DNA from: Streptococcus orisratti DSM 15617
GTDB lineage: Bacteria; Bacillota; Bacilli; Lactobacillales; Streptococcaceae
Direction: 5' to 3'
Assembly (NCBI RefSeq): GCF_000380105.1
Contig: NZ_KB904450.1
Span: forward strand, 1 to 62,083
DNA length: 62,083 nt
Shown here: piece by piece, positions 1-7,657 of the stretch
How positions within the stretch are numbered: the stretch's first letter is position 1
How the letters are laid out: the number at the start of each line of letters is the position of its first letter
Position numbers and translations under genes: made by a program
The notes under the pieces: generated by a model
Told to the model about the DNA's origin: nothing
Seen by the model: the letters and a program-made list of their open reading frames with translations, nothing else
The model's database searches: none

Positions 1-224
1 CAACTACAACGACTACTTCAGAAGAGCCAACTACAACGACTACAACTACTACAGGTGAGAAACCAAACCAACCAGAAACAACAACTACTAGCAAACCTAA
101 AAAACCAGGTCTTCCATCGACAGGTGAAAAAGGTGGACTTGTAGCGACTGTTTTAGGAGTTATTGTTCTTGTAGCAGCAATTGTAGCAGCAGTGGTATAC
201 TATCGCAGATCTAAAAACGCTTAA
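1..224 (+). CDS. C-terminal end of LPXTG cell-wall-anchored surface protein (partial)
   Basis: The window opens inside this gene, and the frame whose codons start at base 3 stays open to TAA at 222-224. What is visible is a Thr/Pro/Glu-rich low-complexity wall-spanning stretch with runs of Thr, then LPSTGE (LPSTG at bases 111-125), a hydrophobic membrane segment of about 20 residues and a short basic tail (YYRRSKNA). This is the standard sortase A sorting signal: the chain is cut between Thr and Gly and linked to peptidoglycan. The functional domains lie upstream of the window, so the ligand or enzyme activity cannot be stated. A terminator follows directly. Confidence 0.93.
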   Translation, partial: TTTTTSEEPTTTTTTTTGEKPNQPETTTTSKPKKPGLPSTGEKGGLVATVLGVIVLVAAIVAAVVYYRRSKNA

Positions 225-249
225 TCGTAAGTGTTTGAGATGACGTGAA

Positions 250-281
250 AGGGAGAACGAGATTGTTCTCTCTTTTCTTTT
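250..281 (+). terminator. Intrinsic terminator of the LPXTG gene
   Basis: GAGAAC (253-258) pairs with GTTCTC (265-270), extended by G-U pairs, and is followed by a T-rich run. It begins about 25 bases after the surface-protein stop codon. Confidence 0.75.
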
Positions 282-568
282 GTTTATACCACCAAAGTGG
301 AAGTAACACAGTAGTTGTTCCTTCGATAGCTTTAATAAGTGCTAGGGCAACAGACAGTGATATAGAAAACGGGAATACATTTAGTGATAATGTCATCTAT
401 AAGCGCTATATGCAGGAGGGTGCAACTATTATTTGGAATGACACGATAGGCAATACAGATTGGGGTAGTCTAGCTTCGATAGCACTTCATTTATTTATTC
501 GTGATATAATAAATGTTTTTTCAATAACTCCCTCAAAGCGTTGTGTTTTATTCCCTAAAATTTGTCAA
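282..568. other. Intergenic stretch without a convincing gene
   Basis: Open frames exist on both strands (245-577 on plus, 211-396 on minus) but neither has a ribosome binding site, a recognisable domain or compositional support. The minus-strand peptide is hydrophobic and may be the worn end of a membrane-protein gene; I could not name a family. The 3' part carries the promoter of the MarR gene. Confidence 0.5.
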
Positions 569-585
569 AACTACTAACTAGTGTT
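569..585. promoter_or_regulatory. Putative MarR operator upstream of its own gene
   Basis: AACTACTAACTAGTGTT is a near-palindrome that closely matches the perfect palindrome AACTACTAATTAGTAGTT found before the next gene (1129-1146). It sits about 40 bases before the marR start, consistent with autoregulation. Function is inferred from position and symmetry. Confidence 0.65.
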
Positions 586-622
586 AAAATTAAATCAACG
601 AGTTCGAAAGAAAGGAAATATT

Positions 623-1051
623 ATGACTCAATTCAAAAATGCAGCAGTTAAGTCTATGGTAGTCATGCGCAAGGCTTTTCGAACTATTGATGCAAAGGTT
701 TCGGAGTCTTTTAGGGAGTTTGGATTGACACCTACACAATTCGGTGTGCTAGATGTGTTATTTGCCAAGGGGGGTGCGATGAAAATTGGAGAGCTCATTG
801 ATAGCATGTTGGCAACTTCTGGTAATATGACAGTTGTTATTAAAAATATGGAAAAAAACGGTTGGGTAACTCGCACGACCTGTCCTACAGATAAACGTGC
901 CTATCTGGTGACTTTGACTGAGGCTGGGCGTGACTTAATTCAGAAGGCCTTGCCAGCTCATATTGTAGCTGTTGAAGAGACTTTTTCTGTTTTAACAGAA
1001 GAAGAACAAGAACAATTGATTGAGCTTCTTAAAAAATTTAAAAATTCCTAG
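623..1051 (+). CDS. MarR-family transcriptional regulator
   Basis: A 142-residue winged-helix regulator of the usual MarR length. Residues about 30-100 form the DNA-binding part: the GLTPTQFGVLDVLF helix, a recognition-helix region (ATSGNMTVVIKNMEKNGWV) and a wing carrying CPTDKRAYLVTLTEAG, whose Asp-Lys-Arg is typical of the family. The C-terminal helices form the dimer interface. Start chosen at ATG 623, eight bases after AAAGGAAA; an upstream in-frame ATG at 581 would overlap the operator and lacks a Shine-Dalgarno. Palindromes before this gene and the next suggest it represses both. MarR proteins often sense oxidants or phenolics, and the flavin-enzyme neighbour fits that, but the ligand is unknown. 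Confidence 0.9.
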   Translation: MTQFKNAAVKSMVVMRKAFRTIDAKVSESFREFGLTPTQFGVLDVLFAKGGAMKIGELIDSMLATSGNMTVVIKNMEKNGWVTRTTCPTDKRAYLVTLTEAGRDLIQKALPAHIVAVEETFSVLTEEEQEQLIELLKKFKNS

Positions 1052-1082
1052 GTAAAAAATTAATCTTTTGTGAGCAAAAAAC

Positions 1083-1146
1083 TTTACAAAAGATTTTCTT
1101 AGGGTTATAATTACTACATAGTAATAAAAACTACTAATTAGTAGTT
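1083..1146 (+). promoter_or_regulatory. Promoter with two palindromic operators for the reductase gene
   Basis: Minus-35 TTTACA (1083-1088), 17-base spacer, minus-10 TATAAT (1106-1111). Two palindromes follow: TTACTACATAGTAA (1111-1124), overlapping the end of the minus-10, and the perfect 18-base AACTACTAATTAGTAGTT (1129-1146). The second matches the site before marR. A regulator bound here would block polymerase, so MarR repression is the likely arrangement. Confidence 0.8.
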
Positions 1147-1159
1147 AAAAGGAGCCGAG

Positions 1160-1756
1160 ATGACAATCTTAGACACTTTAAAAAATTTATTTCAAAAAGA
1201 GGAAAAAGACATGAAAAATATCTTATTTATCGTTGGATCACTTCGTGAAGGATCATTTAATCACCAATTAGCGCAAAACGCTGAGAAAGCTCTTGAGGGT
1301 AAAGCAACCGTTTCTTACCTTGACTGGAAAAATGTTCCGATGTTCAGCCAAGATCTTGAAACTCCGGTATTGCCAGAAGTTCAAGCTGTACGTGATGCCG
1401 TAGCGGCAGCAGATGCAATCTGGATTTTCTCACCAGTTTATAACTTTTCAATCCCAGGTTCAGTGAAAAACTTGCTTGACTGGCTGAGTCGTGCGGTTGA
1501 CCTTTCAGATACAACTGGTGTGTCAGCTATTAACGAAAAAGTAACAACGGTTTCTCTTGTTGCTAATGGTGGGCACGAACAAGCAGCCGAAATCTACCGT
1601 AATTTGTTACCGTTTATCCGTACAACTTTTGTTGATGAAATCACAACATCAAAAGTAAATGATTCTGCATGGGCAGATGGCAAGTTTGTGGCAACTGAGG
1701 AAGTTCTTGAACAGCTTACAAAACAAGCTGAAGCTGTCCTTGCTGCAATAAACTAA
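1160..1756 (+). CDS. NADPH-dependent FMN reductase-family oxidoreductase
   Basis: 198 residues with a flavodoxin-like fold. GSLREGSFNHQLA near residues 26-38 is the FMN phosphate-binding loop and SPVYNFSIPGSVKNLLDWLSR the conserved mid-domain segment of the NADPH_dep_FMN_reductase family, which includes azo- and quinone reductases. ATG 1160 is chosen for its AAAAGGAG ribosome binding site; this gives a 17-residue N-terminal extension before MKNILFIVGSLR, and ATG 1211 is an alternative. The gene sits behind palindromes shared with the preceding marR gene, so it is probably an inducible detoxification or redox enzyme. The true substrate is unknown. Confidence 0.88.
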   Translation: MTILDTLKNLFQKEEKDMKNILFIVGSLREGSFNHQLAQNAEKALEGKATVSYLDWKNVPMFSQDLETPVLPEVQAVRDAVAAADAIWIFSPVYNFSIPGSVKNLLDWLSRAVDLSDTTGVSAINEKVTTVSLVANGGHEQAAEIYRNLLPFIRTTFVDEITTSKVNDSAWADGKFVATEEVLEQLTKQAEAVLAAIN

Positions 1757-1800
1757 GAACATATCTATTAATAGCCTACCAAATTTAAAAATTTTCGGAG

Positions 1801-1830
1801 AACGTTTGACACTAGTCAAGCGTTTTCTTT
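1801..1830 (+). terminator. Intrinsic terminator after the reductase gene
   Basis: AACGTTTGAC (1801-1810) pairs with GTCAAGCGTT (1815-1824) with one G-U pair, followed by TTCTTT. Confidence 0.75.
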
Positions 1831-1831
1831 A

Positions 1832-1859
1832 TTGACATTTTGTGATGTGGTCGTATAAT
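1832..1859 (+). promoter_or_regulatory. Consensus promoter abutting an ATG (likely leaderless mRNA)
   Basis: TTGACA (1832-1837), 16-base spacer, TATAAT (1854-1859). The first usable ATG is at 1866, about seven bases after the minus-10, which is where transcription should begin. Confidence 0.75.
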
Positions 1860-1865
1860 AGGAGC

Positions 1866-2654
1866 ATGACAGATAGACAACTAATATTCAACCCTAATAT
1901 AGCAGAGCAAAAGCCTAGCAACAAGGACACCTGCCCGTTCTGTATTCAAGATAATCTAGGCAAAATTTTGGATCAACGTCAAGATATGATTTGGGTAGAG
2001 AATAAATACCCGACCTTGGAGGCAACCTATCAGACTCTTATTATTGAGTCTGATAATCATCTCGGTGATATTTCCAACTATTCTTTAGAAAAAAATCATC
2101 AGCTCTTTTCGTTTGCATTTGAAAAATGGCAGAGCTTACAGTCCAGCGGGCGTTTTCGCAGTGTCATTATGTACCGTAATTTTGGTCCTTTATCTGGAGG
2201 TAGCCTTAGGCACCCCCACCTACAAATTGTTGGATTGGATAATATTGATGGTCAGGAAAAAATTAGGATTCAAGATTTTCAGGGCTTACTAGTTACTCAA
2301 GAGACAAATGAGCAACCTGAAATCACTGTATCTACTAAGCCTATGATTGATTTCACTGAATTTAACATCAAGGTGTCCAGTTTATCACAATTAGACCAAC
2401 TAGCTGATGGGGTTCAATTCATTTCAGATTACATTTTGACTATTTTTCTGGGTGGTCGGTGTAAGTCCTATAATCTTTTCTTTTACCAGTTTGAAGACAG
2501 CGTTTACTGCCACGTTGCTCCTCGTTTTGTGGTCTCCCCTTATCAGATTGGTTATGGCATTCATCAAGTTAATCAATTAAAGCAGCTTGAAAAGATTTGT
2601 CAGCAGTTACAAGAATTATGGAAAAAACGTTATAGTAGCGGACTGAAATGGTAG
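1866..2654 (+). CDS. DUF4931 / galactose-1-phosphate uridylyltransferase-like protein
   Basis: 262 residues. A CPFC pair (Cys23 and Cys26) resembles the zinc site of GalT-type enzymes, and RHPHLQIVG near residue 120 gives the HxHxQ-like motif of the GalT/HIT superfamily nucleotidyl-transfer site. A later CHVAPRFVVSP segment is also GalT-like. Known GalT enzymes move UMP between sugar phosphates; whether this small form acts on a sugar or nucleotide is not known. The upstream ATG at 1842 falls inside the promoter spacer, so ATG 1866 is the start, apparently with little or no 5' leader. It is a single-gene unit; I recall the DUF4931 family name but not a proven function. Confidence 0.75.
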   Translation: MTDRQLIFNPNIAEQKPSNKDTCPFCIQDNLGKILDQRQDMIWVENKYPTLEATYQTLIIESDNHLGDISNYSLEKNHQLFSFAFEKWQSLQSSGRFRSVIMYRNFGPLSGGSLRHPHLQIVGLDNIDGQEKIRIQDFQGLLVTQETNEQPEITVSTKPMIDFTEFNIKVSSLSQLDQLADGVQFISDYILTIFLGGRCKSYNLFFYQFEDSVYCHVAPRFVVSPYQIGYGIHQVNQLKQLEKICQQLQELWKKRYSSGLKW

Positions 2655-2973
2655 CTATCGACTGTTTTTAGTATGGGGTTACCCAGTAGCTCTTGTGGCT
2701 GTTAGAGCAGTTCATCACGTTTCAGAAAGCTACGGACTATGCTGAAGTAGTAAAGTGAACTCAGTAATTAAGTGAATTGTTATAAGCGGGGGTTGTTTTT
2801 TCCAATCGTTGAAGTCATAATCGACGATAACATTTTGAACCTCTGCAATATCACCTAAGGTGATAGAGCCATTTTATCTCCGTGATAAAAAATTGCTATT
2901 GGAAAAAATGCTAAAAAAAGTTTACAATAGACATATTCTGAATTGGGATAAAAATAAGAGAAAGTGAGAAGCA
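2655..2973. other. Intergenic region with decayed coding trace and promoter
   Basis: On the minus strand, roughly 2750-2885, one frame reads as protein-like text (GDIAEVQNVIVDYDF then NDWKKQPP) but is closed by a stop just upstream and has no start, so it looks like a gene remnant. A promoter for the next gene is visible: TTGGAA near 2899 and TACAAT at 2923-2928. Confidence 0.4.
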
Positions 2974-3663
2974 GTGATGAAGCCTATTATTGTTGGAATT
3001 ACAGGAAATGTGAAGGAAATGCCAGCTATGTCAGGCATTCATTTTGATGCAGTTTCACGCCAGCTTTCAGAAGGAGTTAAGGAAGCTGGAGGTGTTCCTA
3101 TCGTTATCCCTGTTGGAACTCCTGATTTAGCAAAAGTCTATGTGAATATGGTTGATAAGCTTATCCTATCAGGTGGTCAAAATGTTGACCCCCGCTTTTA
3201 TGGTGAGGAAAAGGAAGTTGATTGTGATGATTATTGCCTTGAACGTGATGAGTTTGAACTAGCTCTGGTTAGGGAAGCACTAGCACAAGGAAAACCTATC
3301 TTTGCTGTCTGCCGGGGCATGCAGTTGCTTAATGTTGCCTTAGGCGGTACGCTCAATCAAAATATTGACAATCATTGGCAGAGCAAATTCCGAGGCACTG
3401 CTCATGAGGTAGAAGTCAAGCCTAATAGTCGGGTAAGCCGCTTGGTGGAGTCTGGTAGTCGAATCAATTCCATCCATCGTCAAAGTGTGAAAGAACTAGC
3501 ACCTAGCTTAGTAGCGACAGCACGTGATCCGCGAGATGGCACTATTGAGGCATACGAAAGTAAACATGGAACACCAATTTTGGGTATTCAATGGCATCCA
3601 GAATTGATTTTGGAAAGTCGCAGCAGTCAACATTTATTTAAATTTTTGGTACATCAACTGTAA
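2974..3663 (+). CDS. Gamma-glutamyl-gamma-aminobutyrate hydrolase family protein (peptidase C26)
   Basis: 229 residues of class-I glutamine amidotransferase fold. The nucleophile Cys lies in FAVCRGMQLLNVALGGTL near residue 112, and the His-Glu pair in GIQWHPEL near residue 208. KLILSGGQNVDPRFYGEE near residues 63-80 is typical of the PuuD/C26 group, which hydrolyse gamma-glutamyl amides. Start is one of two adjacent ATGs (2974 or 2977) behind a modest GAGAAAGTGAG site. It has its own promoter and no operon partner. The exact substrate (gamma-glutamyl-GABA or another amide) cannot be told from sequence. Confidence 0.88.
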   Translation: MMKPIIVGITGNVKEMPAMSGIHFDAVSRQLSEGVKEAGGVPIVIPVGTPDLAKVYVNMVDKLILSGGQNVDPRFYGEEKEVDCDDYCLERDEFELALVREALAQGKPIFAVCRGMQLLNVALGGTLNQNIDNHWQSKFRGTAHEVEVKPNSRVSRLVESGSRINSIHRQSVKELAPSLVATARDPRDGTIEAYESKHGTPILGIQWHPELILESRSSQHLFKFLVHQL

Positions 3664-3898
3664 ACTCAGGTATTTTATTATTACTCTTTTAAATTTCAAC
3701 TTTTCAAGGTCAAGCTGTCAGGATATGCGATAAGCTTAATGAGAATAAATAGCATTGTAAATGAGGAATTACCTTTGTCAGAATGTCAATTTTATGAAAA
3801 ACTAAAAAGTGCATGTAGCTAGAAAATGGATACATGCATTTTTTCATGCGTATGGTGTGATGAAGACAAAAGTCCTTAGAATGTGGACAAATTGTTTT
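3664..3898. other. Intergenic, nothing recognised
   Basis: No ribosome binding site plus open frame on either strand. A weak hairpin around AAAGTGCATG/CATGCATTTTTT (about 3806-3846) could terminate the amidohydrolase transcript. Confidence 0.35.
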
Positions 3899-4002
3899 AT
3901 ACTCAATGAAAATCAAAAGTAGCCTAGGAAACGAAGCCGACGATAGAACTTGAGTTCATCAAGGCAAGTTGACAACGGATAATTTTGATTTTCGAAGAGT
4001 AT
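3899..4002 (-). repeat. RUP-like 104-bp repeat, copy 1
   Basis: Base-for-base identical (reverse complement) to the copies at 22809, 37138 and 48600. Ends form an imperfect 20-base terminal inverted repeat: ATACTCTTCGAAAATCAAAA against ATACTCAATGAAAATCAAAA. The termini match my memory of the pneumococcal RUP element, a non-autonomous element linked to IS630; the interior differs. It lies between two plus-strand genes and codes for nothing. Confidence 0.9.
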
Positions 4003-4258
4003 TAGCAGTAAATTAGCTAGGAGTCTCTACTAGAAAAAGTAACGATTAGTTTTTACGAGTAAAGTGAGCGCTAAACTAAGGTTTTTTATACGATAAAAAT
4101 ACCTGAATCTGCTTGGTTTCAGGCATTTGGAAGATTTGACTTAGGTATGGAATTTTGACGGAAGTCGCTACTGTCCACTTATCACCTAAGGGAAATATAC
4201 AAAGAAACTTTGACTCATGGCCTTTTTCTCCTTTTCTTATAAACTGCTGTAAGAGGTA
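4003..4258. other. Intergenic region before holA
   Basis: No gene seen. Some short imperfect dyads occur near 4100-4135. The 3' end holds the holA extended minus-10. Confidence 0.4.
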
Positions 4259-4267
4259 TGTTATAAT
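4259..4267 (+). promoter_or_regulatory. Extended minus-10 of holA (likely leaderless mRNA)
   Basis: TG-T-TATAAT at 4259-4267; the A of the holA ATG is the seventh base after the hexamer, the expected transcription start. No Shine-Dalgarno exists between them. Confidence 0.65.
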
Positions 4268-4273
4268 AGCAGT

Positions 4274-5311
4274 ATGATTACTATTGAAGAAATTGATAAA
4301 ATTAACAAAAATAATCTTTCACCATTAACAGTGCTAGCTGGTGAAGATATGGGGCAGTATGCTCAGTTGAAAGAACGTCTTTTAAAAAAAATAGGGTTTG
4401 ACAAGGATGACTTAACGTATTCTTACTTTGATATGGCGGAGACTTCCTATCAGGAGGCTGAGATGGATTTGGAAAGCCTCCCTTTCTTTTCTGATAGTAA
4501 GGTTGTGATTTTTGATAATTTGCTTGACATTACAACGGATAAAAAATCTTTTTTGGACGAGAAAGAGCTCAAGCGTTTTGAAGCTTATCTGGAAAATCCT
4601 GTGGAGACAACTAGGCTTATCATCTGTGCTCCTGGGAAATTAGATGGCAAACGTCGTCTGGTCAAACTTCTTAAGCGTGATGCCAAGGTTTTTGAAGCGG
4701 GGCAGCTAAAAGAAGCGGAGTTGAAAACGTATTTTCAAAAATATGCCCATCAAGAGGGATTGGTTTTTGAAACGTGTGCCTTTGAGGAATTGCTGATTAA
4801 GTCTAATTTTGATTTCAGTGATACCCTGACCAATATTGCCTTTCTTAAGTCTTATAAGAAAGACGGTCATATTACCTCTCAGGATATCAGCGAAGCTATT
4901 CCCAAGACATTGCAAGATAATATTTTTGACCTGACCCAGTTTGTACTGTCAGGAAAGATTGATGGTGCGCGTGAATTGGTGCGCGATCTGCGTCTGCAAG
5001 GCGAGGATGAAATTAAACTTATTGCTATTATGCTGGGGCAATTTCGTACCTTTTTGCAAGTGAAAAACTTGGCTAGTCAAGGCAAATCTGAGCAGCAAAT
5101 TGTAACGGATCTGTCTGATTATCTAGGCAGGCGGGTTAATCCTTATCAGGTTAAGTTTGCCTTGCGAGATTCAAGAACCTTATCGTTACCTTTTTTGAAA
5201 AAGGCTGTCGTGACCTTGATTGAGACGGACTATGCCATTAAACAAGGTAAGTTTGATAAGGATTATCTTTTTGATATTGCCCTGCTTAAGATTGCACATG
5301 AAAGAAGCTAA
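4274..5311 (+). CDS. holA: DNA polymerase III subunit delta
   Basis: 345 residues, normal length for HolA. The delta subunit is the wrench of the clamp-loader complex, opening the beta sliding clamp. The N-terminal AAA-like domain (SPLTVLAGEDMGQYAQLKERLL, then SYFDMAE and LPFFSDSKVVIFDN) lacks a Walker A, as expected for delta. The C-terminal helical domain includes LIAIMLGQFRTFLQVKNL and VNPYQVKFALRDSRTL, conserved in HolA. It precedes sodA by 87 bases, a neighbourhood I recall from streptococci. The start ATG lies directly after an extended minus-10 with no ribosome binding site, so the message is probably leaderless. Confidence 0.95.
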   Translation: MITIEEIDKINKNNLSPLTVLAGEDMGQYAQLKERLLKKIGFDKDDLTYSYFDMAETSYQEAEMDLESLPFFSDSKVVIFDNLLDITTDKKSFLDEKELKRFEAYLENPVETTRLIICAPGKLDGKRRLVKLLKRDAKVFEAGQLKEAELKTYFQKYAHQEGLVFETCAFEELLIKSNFDFSDTLTNIAFLKSYKKDGHITSQDISEAIPKTLQDNIFDLTQFVLSGKIDGARELVRDLRLQGEDEIKLIAIMLGQFRTFLQVKNLASQGKSEQQIVTDLSDYLGRRVNPYQVKFALRDSRTLSLPFLKKAVVTLIETDYAIKQGKFDKDYLFDIALLKIAHERS

Positions 5312-5398
5312 GCTCACTTTTATTTTCAGTCAAATTCTTTGAAAGCTCTGCTATTTTACGGTAGAATAAAGAAAAATAAAAGAAACGAGGAACCTCTC

Positions 5399-6004
5399 AT
5401 GGCAATCACTTTACCAGACCTTCCATACGCATATGATGCGCTTGAACCATATATCGATGCAGAAACGATGACATTGCATCATGATAAACACCACGCAACT
5501 TACGTGGCAAATGCTAACGCTGCTCTTGAAAAGCATCCAGAAATCGGTGAAGACCTTGAAGCTCTTTTGGCAAATGTTGAACAAATTCCTGCTGACATTC
5601 GTCAAGCTCTTATCAACAACGGTGGCGGACATCTTAATCACGCTCTCTTCTGGGAACTCCTTTCACCTGAAAAGAAAGAAGTCACAGCAGAAGTTGAAGC
5701 AGCTATCAACGAAGCTTTTGGTTCATTTGCTGCCTTCAAAGATACTTTCACAGCAGCAGCGACAACTCGCTTCGGTTCTGGTTGGGCTTGGCTTGTTGTT
5801 AATAAAGAAGGCAAACTTGAAGTACTTTCAACAGCTAACCAAGACACGCCAATTTCACAAGGTTTAAAACCAATATTGGCTCTTGATGTTTGGGAACATG
5901 CCTATTATCTCAACTATCGCAATGTACGCCCTAACTACATCAAAGCATTCTTTGAAATTATCAACTGGGATAAAGTTGCAGAACTCTATGCCGCAGCAAA
6001 ATAA
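5399..6004 (+). CDS. sodA: Superoxide dismutase (Mn/Fe)
   Basis: 201 residues, the usual size of bacterial Mn/Fe SOD. It converts superoxide to oxygen and hydrogen peroxide in the cytosol. The four metal ligands are visible: His in [11 protein letters not shown] (about 27), His in [10 protein letters not shown] (about 81), Asp and His in [12 protein letters not shown] (about 163 and 167). The GGGHLNH and GSGWAWLVV segments agree with the Mn-type streptococcal enzyme. The start is ATG 5399 after ACGAGGAACC; a longer frame from TTG 5339 would add 20 residues unlike any SOD. It has its own promoter region after holA and a strong terminator. Confidence 0.97.
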   Translation: MAITLPDLPYAYDALEPYIDAETMTLHHDKHHATYVANANAALEKHPEIGEDLEALLANVEQIPADIRQALINNGGGHLNHALFWELLSPEKKEVTAEVEAAINEAFGSFAAFKDTFTAAATTRFGSGWAWLVVNKEGKLEVLSTANQDTPISQGLKPILALDVWEHAYYLNYRNVRPNYIKAFFEIINWDKVAELYAAAK

Positions 6005-6009
6005 GATAT

Positions 6010-6034
6010 TGAGCAGGACTTCCTGCTCTTTTTG
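6010..6034 (+). terminator. Intrinsic terminator of sodA
   Basis: GAGCAGGA and TCCTGCTC flank a short loop and are followed by TTTTTG. Confidence 0.9.
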
Positions 6035-6345
6035 ATTTTACTTGATTAGAAGCAGCTAATGGAACGATAGATTAGGACTAGAGCACTAGGACTAATTTTT
6101 TGTGTGTAAAAAGTTTGCTAAGATAAAAATAATTGTTTAGAAAACAATGAGAAAGAACGTAATTTATAGCTATGGATGATAACAATATTTTAGAATTAGG
6201 ATGTTAATCAATCAAACTTTTAATATTTCAATGTATCCATATTATGAGGAATTATAGATTTTTGCTATTAATCATTTATTATCTATACTATTTTTTCTTG
6301 AATTTTTCTAATAATGTTATAAAATAGATAGCAGGGAGAAATGAT
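6035..6345. other. AT-rich intergenic with promoter of the serine hydrolase
   Basis: No gene. TTGAAT (6298-6303) and TAAAAT (6320-6325) with a 16-base spacer form the probable promoter of the next gene. The rest is very AT-rich without repeats shared elsewhere in the window. Confidence 0.5.
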
Positions 6346-7419
6346 TTGAAAAAGAAAGAACACTTATGTATAGGGGTATGCTTCTCTGTTTTGGCACTTT
6401 TATTGGCTGCTCTGCTATTTATCAAAAATAGTCAGGAGTTGAAAAAACAAGCAAAAGCTGACGTTTCGACGAAGCAATCGTTTTTGAAAGCTTCAACGGA
6501 AGGCATGTCAAAACAAGAAGTAGCGGATAAACCAGAGTTAAAAAAGAGCGACGTGGATAAACAAGCCGTCATGGAGGCGGATTTGGAACGAATGAGCTCG
6601 CTAGGATTATATTATGATTATGCACATTTGAGTCTAGTTGAGGTGGTCCAAAATTATTTAACAGAGTGTGGAATTGACGTGTCTCAAGTAGCTTTTACTT
6701 ATAAGAATCCTAAGACAGGTCATCAATTTTCGATGAATGATACTCAGCCTATGACAGCGAGAAGTACCTATAAATTGCCACTGAATATGCTTGTTGTAGA
6801 TGCTGTCGATGAGGGAAAGCTGTCTTTGACTGAGCGGTTTGACATTACTCAGACAGATTATGAATATAGACCAGAACATGATGCCTATGTGGGACAATTT
6901 AATGGCGCAATGTCAATCCCAGATATGCAAGAGTATTCCTTAGTTTATTCGGAGAATACTCCTGCATATGCTTTGGCTGAAAGACTTGGTGGTATGGATG
7001 CCGCTTACACTATGTTTGGTAAATATGGACAATCAAAAGGAGATGTCAAGACTATTCGTCAAGAGGACAATAAGACGACAACGGATTACTACATTCAGGT
7101 TTTGGAGTATCTTTACAATCATCAAGAGAAATATGCTGATATTATCAACTTCATGGATCAATCCTTTACTGGACAATATTATGAAACCTACCTTTCAGAT
7201 ATTCGCATCGTTCAAAAGCCGGGCTATGTGCGTGAGGCGCTTAATGTTGATGCTATGGTTTTTGAAGAAAGTCCTTACTTGATTGCTATTTACACTCGTT
7301 ATCTTGGAGGATCTACCGAGGAATCAGATGAAATCAATGGCTATGGCTATATGCAACTAGCAGCTCTGACCTATGTTATCAATGAGTGGCATCGGGTTAA
7401 TGAAAATGGTCTAGCCTAA
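6346..7419 (+). CDS. Exported class A beta-lactamase-fold serine hydrolase
   Basis: 357 residues starting at TTG 6346 after GCAGGGAGAA. An uncleaved-looking N-terminal membrane segment (about 8-26, CIGVCFSVLALLLAALLF) anchors it with the catalytic part outside. The three penicillin-recognising motifs are present: Ser140-x-x-Lys143 (STYK), SEN in YSENTPAYALAE, and KPG in place of KTG (VQKPGYVREA). A basic, acidic linker rich in Lys and Asp precedes the domain. Family members include penicillin-binding-like and beta-lactamase-like enzymes acting on cell-wall peptides; here the target is unknown and resistance should not be assumed. Monocistronic, followed by a large dispersed repeat. Confidence 0.85.
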   Translation: MKKKEHLCIGVCFSVLALLLAALLFIKNSQELKKQAKADVSTKQSFLKASTEGMSKQEVADKPELKKSDVDKQAVMEADLERMSSLGLYYDYAHLSLVEVVQNYLTECGIDVSQVAFTYKNPKTGHQFSMNDTQPMTARSTYKLPLNMLVVDAVDEGKLSLTERFDITQTDYEYRPEHDAYVGQFNGAMSIPDMQEYSLVYSENTPAYALAERLGGMDAAYTMFGKYGQSKGDVKTIRQEDNKTTTDYYIQVLEYLYNHQEKYADIINFMDQSFTGQYYETYLSDIRIVQKPGYVREALNVDAMVFEESPYLIAIYTRYLGGSTEESDEINGYGYMQLAALTYVINEWHRVNENGLA

Positions 7420-7430
7420 AGTAGTATGGT

Positions 7431-7625
7431 CAATTAGTTTATCTTTTATTACTTCGACATAAGAGGAAACTCCGTTTCCTTATTTCCAACTTCAAACACT
7501 CCACTGGATTGTTTGAACTCACTTTACCGTACTTTACGAAAGTGACTTGCTTCGCATGTCTTATTTCCAACCTAGAACAGCCTAGAGGCTGTTCTAGCAA
7601 CCTGCAGCTCGTTGCCTAGTACTAA
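7431..7625 (+). repeat. Dispersed hairpin repeat family B, copy 1
   Basis: About 195 bp, repeated in reverse orientation at 22965-23160 with only scattered differences. It contains a series of small internal inverted repeats: GGAAACTCCGTTTCC, AAACACTCCACTGGATTGTTT, CGAAAGTGACTTGCTTCG and AGAACAGCCTAGAGGCTGTTCT. No open frame. It lies between convergent genes and could act as a bidirectional transcription end. Confidence 0.85.
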
Positions 7626-7631
7626 AAGAGA

Positions 7632-7657
7632 ATGCAGTAACCTCATGATTACTGCAT
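7632..7657. terminator. Bidirectional terminator between convergent genes
   Basis: ATGCAGTAA pairs with TTACTGCAT around an eight-base loop, with ATTTTTG on the plus side and TCTCTTTTA on the minus side. The stem overlaps the last codons of the minus-strand gene. Confidence 0.8.

Noticed and set aside
245..577. 110-codon plus-strand frame after the LPXTG gene
   Set aside because: Begins inside the terminator, has no ribosome binding site and no family resemblance; overlaps the likely MarR operator at its end.
7431..7625. Multi-hairpin repeat as a CRISPR array
   Set aside because: No regular repeat-spacer spacing and no cas genes; the hairpins differ from one another.
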